From NCBI RefSeq assembly GCF_000281045.1, contig NW_008246073.1, forward strand, positions 969,560 to 1,012,602: 43,043 bases of DNA. The letters are read 5' to 3'. The position numbers and the translations under genes are program-made. This DNA is from Saprolegnia diclina VS20 (taxonomy: Eukaryota; Oomycota; Saprolegniomycetes; Saprolegniales; Saprolegniaceae). The number at the start of each line of letters is the position of its first letter. The stretch's first letter is position 1. The notes beneath the pieces are model-generated. The model was given only the letters and a program-made list of their open reading frames with translations. It did not search any database and was not told the DNA's origin. Shown here in pieces: positions 1 to 8,800 of this stretch.

Positions 1-62
1 CCTTCTTGACTCAATCCTTCCGCGCGTTGAGACATGGGCCACGCCGTTGGTTGAGCTAGCGA

Positions 63-500
63 CTACATATTCTCGAGAAAGTCGCGGACACGGTCGTCGG
101 CAGCGGCCCAGAGCTGTCGCTCGAGCGCAAGCGTTCGACGGGCGGCGTCGAGGGTGATGTACTGGCGACTGTGCACGCCAACGCAGAGAACGGTGAGCAG
201 GACGACGACGAGATGCCAGTCGAGCACCATTGGGACAAAGGCGACGAGCATGATCGACGACCAGTGCTTGCTCATCTCGATAACGATTGCGATCTGACGC
301 ATTTGCACGCGCGTGTGTTGACTCAAGTAGTAGTTGTACTCGTCCTCGTCCGTCAAATCATTCGGCTCTGTCGGCCGCGTGATCGGAGCCGGCGCGTCGA
401 GACGCCACGGCAGACACCAGTTTGGCGCAAACTTGACGAGCGACAGCACCAGCGGAAAGCTCATGCAGAGCATGTACGGGAGGATGCTGCTCTCGGTCAT
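63..500 (-). CDS. Membrane protein of unknown family, 3' part
   Basis: I do not recognise this gene. The frame from the ATG at 500 to the stop at 63 gives 145 residues with two hydrophobic segments (about residues 5-25 and 82-108), separated by an acidic Pro/Asp/Glu-rich linker. A charged helix follows and the chain ends in FLENM. The same frame stays open upstream to about 548, where residues such as SGTLIGSQLELHFAIR precede the ATG. A stop lies just beyond, next to a possible intron acceptor (TTAAAG on the minus strand). This is therefore probably the last exon of a longer gene whose 5' exons I could not place. Function unknown; an integral membrane protein is inferred from hydrophobicity only. 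Confidence 0.45.
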   Translation of the reverse strand: MTESSILPYMLCMSFPLVLSLVKFAPNWCLPWRLDAPAPITRPTEPNDLTDEDEYNYYLSQHTRVQMRQIAIVIEMSKHWSSIMLVAFVPMVLDWHLVVVLLTVLCVGVHSRQYITLDAARRTLALERQLWAAADDRVRDFLENM

Positions 501-550
501 GCGAATTGCGAAATGCAGCTCAAGTTGCGACCCGATCAGCGTCCCACTTT

Positions 551-1016
551 AATGAAAGGGTTAGGGTTTCTTCGTATTTGCTCATGCTCGTCGGTCGGCA
601 CCGTGTGCGAAGTCTACTCGATGCAGAAGGAGCTTAGACGTCCCTTCGAGCCGTATTGTTGTTGAGACGCGTGGGGCTAGCGTGATGTACGCCTCACCGT
701 CGTGGCCAAAGAGCCGAAAACAACCCAACGGCAATGGGTGAATTCATCAGCAACTCAACGTTTGATGGGTGTGAGCATCACAAGACATTATATATACGAA
801 CGTAACGTGTTTCGCGTTATCTTCATAATTACACAAAGACTTCGCATACGTAGAGACTAGCAATCTCCTTCTTCTTCATTCGCTCGCCGGTCCGTGGCGG
901 CGGCGCGGGGGCTCGTCTGGCTCTTCTGTCGTCGCCCTACGACGCTTGGGCCGCGGGTGAGGCCCGTGACGACACAGTTCTTAAGACATTAGTCGGGAAA
1001 AGGAAAGCTCGAGACG
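551..1016. other. Intergenic, no gene seen
   Basis: No supportable coding region. It holds a short telomere-like string (GGGTTAGGGTTT near 559-570), which is too short to mean anything by itself, and an AT-rich patch around 790-850 that could be promoter DNA for either neighbour. Confidence 0.4.
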
Positions 1017-2025
1017 ATGGACGAGGTTATCACAGCAATGCTCAACGAGCCGTTCAGCCGCGGGCTCTGCGTCCTCATCATTCTCCTTCAGTACCTCGCG
1101 ATCTGGGTCGACCGCGCTACCCGTCGCCACGCATCGACCTCTCGTTCACCGACGACGACTACGCGTCATCCGACAAGATTGGCCGCATCGCCAACCGCCA
1201 AGAGCTGCATACCGTACGGTCGCCAACAGGTACGGAGGTGCGCTCGGCGTGGGGCCGCGCGGCAGCATCGCCGGTCGCATCGAGCGGCAACTACTACTAC
1301 CGGTCGACGCACTCGACGCGCGCCTACATGCTCATGTACCGCCCGGTCGACGCACGGCGGAACGGCCAGTTCCTGCCCGACGACGCGCTGCCGTCGTCCA
1401 AGGCCTCATCCAGGCGGACGAAGTGCGGCGGCTCGAGAAAGAGAAGGAGCGCGCTTGATTCCGCTCGAGATCTTTTACGACAGCAGCCACAAGACGCTGC
1501 ATGTCTCCAAGCTATTGGCGCTGAGCGACGTCATGGCGCAGGCCCAAACGCTCTTTGGCCTCGACCTTCCGAGCGACCACGCCCGACTGCGCACCAACTC
1601 GGAGTACACGAGTTTGCCGCTCGAGGACTCCTTGCATAGCTACTACCGGTATGATGGCGTGGGCTGTCTCGAAGTGGAGTACGACGACCTCGACGTTTGC
1701 TCCGTCTCGATCAACGACCGACGCTGCATGTGGTGACCCTCGCTGGCTACACTTGGCGTCCGTTTGGCAAGCAGCCAGTGACAGATAATCTCAAGGCGGT
1801 CAAGACGACGCAATGGCGGTTCTCAGTTACTTTATCGCAACCGACCGCGGTGCTGCGGTCGACCTTCCGGGTGTGACGCTGGGTTGCGCAGCGCCGCCTT
1901 CAGGTGACGTGCGACTTTGGTGCTTCTCCAGCAGCAAAATGCGGGGGATGTTGACGGTGAACGACCTGCTCGACTTGCGCAAACTCAGTTTCGGTCGCCG
2001 GGCCGAGAAGGTGCGCGAACGCTGA
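1017..2025 (+). pseudogene. Decayed ubiquitin-specific protease (USP47-like) fragment
   Basis: Three frames hold pieces in the order expected for the end of a USP catalytic domain and the following region. At about 1270-1390 is YYYRSTHSTRAYMLMYRPVD, matching the USP box near the end of the catalytic core (AYML.YR), followed by NGQFLPDDALP. In the next frame (about 1396-1458) is a charged helix, VVQGLIQADEVRRLEKEKER. A third frame (about 1455-1735) reads on with a ubiquitin-like stretch (IPLEIFYDS, LHVSKLLALSDVMAQAQTLF) and an acidic end. A further frame from about 1730 continues with TLAGYTWRPFGK. The catalytic Cys and His boxes are not in the window. I could not join the pieces with convincing introns, so I read this as a truncated, frameshifted host gene. 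A badly sequenced live gene is the alternative. Confidence 0.5.
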
Positions 2026-2826
2026 TATCGCTGCACGACGTGAGCGCGGAGCGTCGACGAGCAAACGAATGGACGAAGGGATAAGACAGTGTGAGCGCAA
2101 GTGGTACCTGCTTGTAGAAATGCCACACGTAGGAGGCTTGCCAGAGCATGCCCTGCAACCCCACAATGCATGCCCCAATACAACGCACACCAGTGTCAAC
2201 GTCCAGGACAAGGTGTAGGATGCGGTGGCACAGCGTGGCACTGTTGGTTCATAACACCGTGACATGCAGCTCGATGCTCCACTCGCCCACGACGTGATGG
2301 GCAAAGCATGGCCAGTCCAACGTCGACCGTCGCGCTCATGTTCGTTGGACAATCAAGATGCGGGCCAGAGCATCCTTGCATCGTTGCTCACGCCTTAAGC
2401 CAAGCTCATTAGCGACCACGAGACGGCGATTCGCTGCATGGACTGGGCCGACAATATGCTTGTCACGGACGGCGACGAAGCGCGTCTGTGCAGTGGTCGA
2501 CCTCGACGGGGTGTCAACAGCAAGCGACGCATGACGCGTCCGTCGAGCGCGACACGAGCGGCCTCACGACGGTGCGCTAGTGCTCACGCCCGTGCGAGGA
2601 GGCCCTTGTCGCCGACGGCTGCCGCGTCCCTCGATCTTCGCCCGTTGTCGTCGTGGCAACGGTTCGAGGTCGAGTTGGCAGAAAAACCAGATTCCGGATG
2701 GACCAATCGCAGCACGGGCGTGTAGTTTAATACAAAATGCCAAATGGGCTACAAAGATCAAGATATATCATGCGATTTAAAAAAGGGTACTTTGCTGGGT
2801 GGCACTGGAATTCGCCACACAGCACC
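2026..2826. other. Intergenic with possible gene debris
   Basis: No gene can be supported. Around 2399-2500 the plus strand reads DHETAIRCMDWADNMLVTD, which resembles one WD40 repeat, but no further repeats follow and the frame soon loses any pattern. It may be more of the decayed material upstream or chance. The last part precedes the RPAP2 start. Confidence 0.3.
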
Positions 2827-4604
2827 ATGCAGGTCACGCAGACCGACGCCGAGCATGCGACGGCCCGCGACGCCTTCGTGCTCATGTCGACGCTGCTGAG
2901 CCCCGTCGTGCCTGCGCCGTACCTCGAGCTCTGCAGCAGCATCCTCCAGGAGCGCCACCTCCGCGATGTCTTTGAGGAGCGGGCGGTCCAGCTCCGCTGC
3001 GGCCTGCCCACGTGCAGCTCGACGCTCGCCAAAAAGTACACGCGCTCGCACCTTCGCGCCGCTCAATAGGATGTACCCTAGGAAGCCACAGAAGTATCGC
3101 ATCTCGGTGGCGCGGCGAGAGGTGTATAGCGCCCGCGAAGAGCAGCAGTTTTGCTCCGAGAAATGCTTGAAGGTACGCCGACCGTGCGACAATGCTCGCG
3201 CAACCATGCAATGCATAGGAAGCCCGGTCGTTCCTGGCACTGCTGCCGGTCAAGCCGGTGCAGATGCTACCGACGATCCACCAAGTCTTTGGCACGTCCA
3301 AGCCCAACCCGTTGGACTACCGGGAGGGCGCGCGTGCACCACTGCCCGTAACGTCGGTGGCCAAGCCCAAGCGCGCACAGCCCAAGGTCGTGTGGTCCAA
3401 GCAGCCGGGCATGGGCGTCGTCGAGCGGCCAAGCCAGAAGCCGATCGCGATCATCGAGAACAAGGCGCCGGCCGGGCCCTCGCGCGAGTTCCCGACAGGA
3501 GAGCACGCGATCTTGATCGAAGGCTTTGTGTTTCCTGGCCACAAGGCCAAGAAGGCCACCAAACTCGCCAAGAAGATGAAGCAAGAGACAGCGCCGGCCA
3601 ATACCGACGACGGGAACGAGAATGACAGCGACTACACGTCCGAGTCGGACTCGGGCACCGACTCGGAGATGGACATCCTCGGCGCCGACGACGACTCGTC
3701 GGACGACAGCGACGGCAACACGGACGTCTACAGCGCCGCCGACCTCCCGCTCTTCGCTACCATGTGGATGAAGATCTCGGAGATGGTGACGCCCGAGACG
3801 CTCTCGGTCGTCGCGGGTTGGCACCAACGAACGATTCCTGTCACCGTCGAGGTGCGCCCGATCTCGGGCCCGGAAGAAGACCGCGCGTACCATTTTGGCT
3901 CCTTCTTGCTGCGGCAAATGCCCTCGATCAGCACGCTCTCGGGGCTGCCGTGCGACCGGCGCATCCAGGGGCTGCTGCAGGATCTTCTCCATACGTTTCA
4001 GCTGCTTCGGCCCGTCGAAGCCAAAGAAAAAAACGAGGTACTGTACATTTCGTGATTCGCATTCTCGCAGGACAAATTTTGCTGTGTAGTGGAACGCCAT
4101 GTGCTTTCTCTTTTTGCTCGTGTGCCACAAGTGCACGCCCGACACGCTGCGCTCGCTGCCAACCCTTGCGTAACCTTCCTCTTGATAGATTGATACTAAA
4201 TGAAATGGGCGTAGGACGACGCTGGCGCAGTGCCGCCTCGATGTCGCCGAGATGCAGCAGCTCGTGAGCATCTTCTACAATACGGACGCTTTTGAGACCA
4301 TGGTGCTTGCCGACGAGATGGACAAGCCGGTGGACATGACGCCGCGCGTGACCGCCACCAAGGTGCTTTGGAACTTGTGGAAGATGATGCGATGCTTCTG
4401 TAGGGCATCTCGAAGAAGCAGTGCCGCAAGTGCCGCCGCGCGACCGACGTGTGCATCTGCAGCTCGCGTCGGCGCGAAGACTCTGCGTTTTCTGAAGCCG
4501 AGGTCGCCCGCATGCTGCAGGAATCGCTGCAGATCCAAGACATGTCGGCGTTTGGCACGACCAACGGCGCCGACGAGATGGACGATGCAAGCATGAGCTC
4601 CTAA
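2827..4604 (+). CDS. RPAP2: RPAP2/Rtr1-family RNA polymerase II CTD phosphatase, six exons
   Basis: Exons 2827-3035, 3082-3172, 3219-4037, 4090-4169, 4215-4362 and 4404-4604 join to 515 residues. Introns are 41-52 bp, and the fourth carries a TACTAA branch-point-like string. Residues 38-70 hold the family signature (SILQERHLRDVFEERA then CGLPTC, Cys58 and Cys63). After the first intron, QKYRIS...FCSEKC supplies Cys94 and Cys98, completing the Rtr1 zinc module. Family members remove phosphate from the polymerase II C-terminal repeat and act in polymerase import. The middle has a Lys-rich and then a Ser/Asp-rich acidic linker (about 205-260). Exons 3-5 match the helical RPAP2 C-terminal region (WNAMCFLFLLVCHKC, MQQLVSIFYNTDAF). 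Exon 6 adds a Cys-rich stretch (QCRKCRRATDVCICSSRR) and a helix that I do not know from the family. The start could be an in-frame ATG at 2770 or 2737; 2827 is preferred because homology begins soon after. Confidence 0.85.
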
Positions 4605-5274
4605 TAACTGCGTCCACCGCAACCTCTGTAGTTGATCATCTCTATTAGTCGTCATTTTTTGTCGAACAAATTACCACATTGTGCGCTCCAATGGAGTCTG
4701 TGCTCGTGTGGATGAGACGACGCACGAAATGATTTTGATGGCGAAGGGTTAGTACCTGCCATGGGGACTTGCCGATTCGCTATGGCCTCTTGTTGGCGAT
4801 GCAAACATAGCTTGTGCAGGTTTCTTCGCGGAAACTGTAGTACTTGGTGTGCGATTGAGATTGTGGGTGATCGCAGAGAAGGGTGTTTGCTCCACTCAAT
4901 TGCATAAACACGACATCGACTAGACGTTGAGTGGAAGCGACTTCATTGGAACCCTAAATACTGTGAATTGTATCCAGTGAGCGCGTGCGGAGCGCGTGGG
5001 ATGGCCACGCCACTCGTGGTTGACCGAGTTGCTCGCTGAGATTTCACCTTGTGGTCTTGGGGAGTGGGCATATCATACGCGGTTATCGCCCCAAGGTGAC
5101 TAGGTGTAGGGTCCGTAACGACCCACTTGAAAAAAACTAGGTGTAGGGTCCGTCGCAATTCGCACCAACGCTGATGCAACGGTGCTTACGAAAGGTGGCG
5201 ACTGTTGCTGTGACAAGAAAGAACATGGTATTGATAAATTGATAGATTGCTACTGTGCAGACGATGAGAGATGC
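4605..5274. other. Intergenic between convergent RPAP2 and glycine-rich genes
   Basis: No gene seen. It contains a pair of 18-bp direct repeats, listed separately, and an inverted pair (TCACCTTG at 5044-5051 with CAAGGTGA at 5092-5099) immediately before the first repeat. Confidence 0.4.
5099..5153. repeat. 18-bp direct repeat pair
   Basis: ACTAGGTGTAGGGTCCGT occurs exactly at 5099-5116 and 5136-5153, one unit start every 37 bp, separated by AACGACCCACTTGAAAAAA. It abuts the right arm of the inverted pair at 5044-5099. This could be a small duplication scar or the remains of a non-coding element. Confidence 0.6.
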
Positions 5275-5541
5275 TTAGGCCCAGCCGCCACCACCGCCGT
5301 TGGTGTTGGTGTTAGCAGTGCCTTGGCCGCCCCAGCCGCCGCCACCGCCGCCGCCGTTGAAGAGGCCGTAGCCGTTGAGGCAGTTTTGGACGAGGCTGCT
5401 GATGGCGCCGCCGAGGTCGATGCCACCGCCACCGCCGCCCCACGTGGCGCGCAAGTTCTGGGTCTCGCTGGCGGCCGTCGTCGAGTCGATGCACTGGAGC
5501 ACGGCGAGAGCGCACACGGTGGTCTTGACCATGGTCTTCAT
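5275..5541 (-). CDS. Small secreted glycine-rich protein, copy 1
   Basis: An 88-residue intronless ORF. It starts at MKTMVKTTVCALAVLQCIDS, a good signal peptide with likely cleavage after Ala24 (TTAAS). An upstream in-frame codon would put a poor leader in front, so the ATG at 5541 is chosen. The mature chain is Gly-rich (runs of six and seven Gly) around a short ordered-looking core, IDLGGAISSLVQNCLNGYGL, with a single Cys54, and ends NTNTNGGGGGWA. It is probably secreted, either as a wall component or as a small extracellular protein; no family is recognised. A near-identical copy lies in the opposite orientation at 15321-15559, and the two flank the big membrane protein and Ku80. Similarity runs about 20 bp past the stop and then ends. 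Confidence 0.75.
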   Translation of the reverse strand: MKTMVKTTVCALAVLQCIDSTTAASETQNLRATWGGGGGGIDLGGAISSLVQNCLNGYGLFNGGGGGGGWGGQGTANTNTNGGGGGWA

Positions 5542-5802
5542 GGTGGAAATTGGAAAGTGAGCGCCTCCTGGCCATCCCATTCAATGCTGCATCGGACCTC
5601 ATGCATGCAACATATGACGAACCCATCTGTGTTCCGTGGGTCACACGGTGTGGTGCTCTTCCACTGGATCATGGTTCTGTGCTGTGCTGGCTCATCGCAT
5701 TCGATCTGTCAACTCCGAGACATCCCACTGACTGTCAACTAGACTACGAAACATATCCCCACACCAAGATTACCGAACGACAATGTATATTGATTGTCTT
5801 TG

Positions 5803-8800
5803 CTAGTGTTTCATCGGTATCGTGTGTACCAAGTGCTGCAGCGACATGTCATCTCGGATTTCCCTTCGCTCTTTGCCAATGGCGACGATATGCTTGCGCC
5901 ACGTCTTGATGTCGAGCAGGAAGACGCGGTCGCCCCACTCGAAGGACAGGAGCCCGTTGATGACCGCGGATGCCTTGTCGATGCAGTAGACGTCTCGGTG
6001 GTGCCACCGGGCCTTCTTGAACTGGTAGTTGGCGGCCGCATACAAAAAGAACGAGCTGGCTGGCGGCGGCGCCAAGTGCGGGAACCGGAGGCGCTCGAGG
6101 AGGTAGAGCACAAGCACAATGCCAGCAACAAGTCCGTTCAGAGCCAAAAACCGCTGGACGCTCCCAATGGCCACGTGACCGCCGTGGCAAATGGCTTGGG
6201 CGTCGACAGCGACCACGACGCACGATCGCTCGAGCTGCACATGATGGGTAATGGGCGATGCAAAACTCCAAATGGCCGAGGCCCCCCAGACCGCAAGCGC
6301 CGATTTCGACGAGTAGCCCGAGGTGTATTGCTGCGTGAGAAGCGAGAAGGCGTCGTTCAAGATGAACGCTAGCCACGTAAGCTCGCCCGAGGCTGTAATC
6401 GTGGTGTACCACGGCGCCCGCACCGACTCGAAGCGGAAATAGCCGGCCATTTGCATGAGCTGGAGGCCCGATGTCGAGAGGAGGCAGATGGCCGTCATGC
6501 TGCGTAGAAACAGCAGCGGGCGGCCGATCCAGACAAGCCCCCCGACGCGGTTGACGACGAGGAGGTTGCTGGCTTCAATGAAGCCGCCCGAGGTGACAAT
6601 GTAGAGAGACGCCAAGAGCGTCACAAACCCGAGGACGACCGTGATGTACTGAACGACGCGCTGAAAGTACGTGGCGACGTTGATTGGGATCTCCATCCCG
6701 TTGACCGGCACGCGTGCAATCGCGTTTCGACCCGAGAAGGTCGTGACGCGCCCGACGCTGCTTTCGAAAACGACCACTTCGCGCACGCCGTGGACCCATT
6801 CGACGAGGTACAACCACGAAAAATACTCGTACGAATGGGACGTGCCGTCAAATAGCGAGCCTTGCGCCAAGAGCGGTGGCCCGCGACCATAGACACCGGC
6901 GCCAAGACTGACGTTGAAGCTAATGTATTGCGCGAGCGCCACCGGGTAGTTGGTGTGCATTTCGGTGCGCACGTTGGCGGCGAGTGCGGCAAGGCGCGTT
7001 TGGTTCTCGGGCGGTACATGCGCATCAAGATAGGTGAGAATACCGTGCAGAAGGTCCAGCGTCTTGCCGCCGTCGGATGCCATCGCGTCGATATCATCCA
7101 TCATCACTGGTGTGAGCGCGCTGCCCAAGGCGGCCACCGCCATGGTCGCACTCATCGTAGTGACTCCAAGGAGATCGTTCATGTGGGCCATGCACGACCC
7201 ACCAAGCGTGAAAAACGTCAGCACCGACGTATCGGGCGACGCCTGCGAGTCGCAGAGGAGGTTGCCGCCATAGTAGTCGGTCGCGTTCGACCATGGACTT
7301 GGCGTGTACTGGTTTGGGCTCTGGAGGGCGACGGTAAAGTCGTGCATGGCCGCGTCATTGGCCGTGATAACGAGCGTCAGCAAGGCGTGAGACGTCTCGT
7401 ACCACTGCTTGACCACGTCCGGGCACGGCAGTCGGCGCAAGTCGACCTCACCAAACGGACCAATGCTCGAGCGAAACAGCGAGAGTCCGAGCCCGAGCGG
7501 GCTTGGGAGCGACCCATTTTGCATGAGCACGGTCGCGGCCGAGACGTTGGTGTACCCAAACGTTGGTGAGCCCCGAAGAAGGCTGGTACCGCCGAGCACC
7601 GTCGTGTTGTCTCGCACCAAACTGAGCGCGAACGCGAGCGGCGTAAACATCTTGTACGAGGTTTGCGTTCCGAGCTGCAGCGTCGCGTTCGAGCTTTTGA
7701 GTTTGAGCGCATACGCAAGTCCAAAAGCATTGTGAATCTCAAATTGCTCAATGACACCGAGCGCCTTGTAGTTTTGCCACAACGTGGTGAACGAAAGAAG
7801 CCCCGCACGGCGCCACGTCAGCGCTTCGTCTTCGGTGGCGAGCGGGGTCGACATGGCCGTGTACAGCGCCGACGACCATTCCTGCCCCGCGCGGGAACGC
7901 TGCAGCGGCAACAAGATGCTGATGTTCAGAGCGTCGCCCCAGCAATGCGAGAGCGACGGCCAGTGTGCGTTGCGGAGCACCGACTCGAGGTAGATGGCTG
8001 CATTCTCGCTCTGGCGGGCGCACGCGACTTCGCGACGCCACGACGATGCGAGCGACCACGTTTGGCGCCAGTCGACGTAGCAGTAGGACGTTGCGATCCA
8101 CGGAACCGCGCAGCCATCCATACTTCGGAGACCGTCAATCACCTGCACAAGCGAATTGATTTCATCTTGGATCATGTTGGCGTACAAGACCGGGACGCTC
8201 GCGGCGGTCGCCGACGTGTTGTACAGATTGTCATTCGAGAAGAAGACTGCATTGTCGAGCGACGGCGAAACGTCCGAGAGGTTTGTGAGCACTTGAAGGC
8301 GGTCGTTGAACCAGTTGGTCGTATATGTCTGGGCCCCCGTCGCGTTGAAGTACGCCCACCAAAAGTCGTTGCCCATGGCAAACTGCGAGAGGTACAGAAA
8401 CGAGTAGCTCCCAAAGAGCGACGCCGCCATGTAGAGAAGCCCAAGCGCCGCTTGGATCCGCATCGTCGTGCGCGACGGGACGCTCGACGCGGCTCCATCG
8501 AAAACGGGAGTCAACACCGCGCGTGAGCCGAGTGGCGTCGTCGCCTGTAGTGTTGTCTGGACCGTAAACACGGCGTCGATCTCAAACAGCAGCCATAGCT
8601 TCATGTCCAGCACCCTACCACGCCCCAACGGCACCAAGCCCGACATGACGCAAATCACTTGGTCCATGTACCAATGGCGCTCGTGGGTGTGGGCGAGGTA
8701 TCCCTCGGAGGCGGCGGGGATCAAGAGGTGGATTTGGCGCTTCCGAGGTCCGCGCTGCTCGAGCTTGGACGCGCAGTGCTGCAGCAGACCGACGGCGAGA

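Noticed and set aside
553-572. Telomere-like GGGTTAGGGTTT
   Set aside because: Fewer than two full units and in ordinary intergenic or intron sequence.
2399-2500. WD40-like stretch
   Set aside because: One weak repeat only, no continuing frame.
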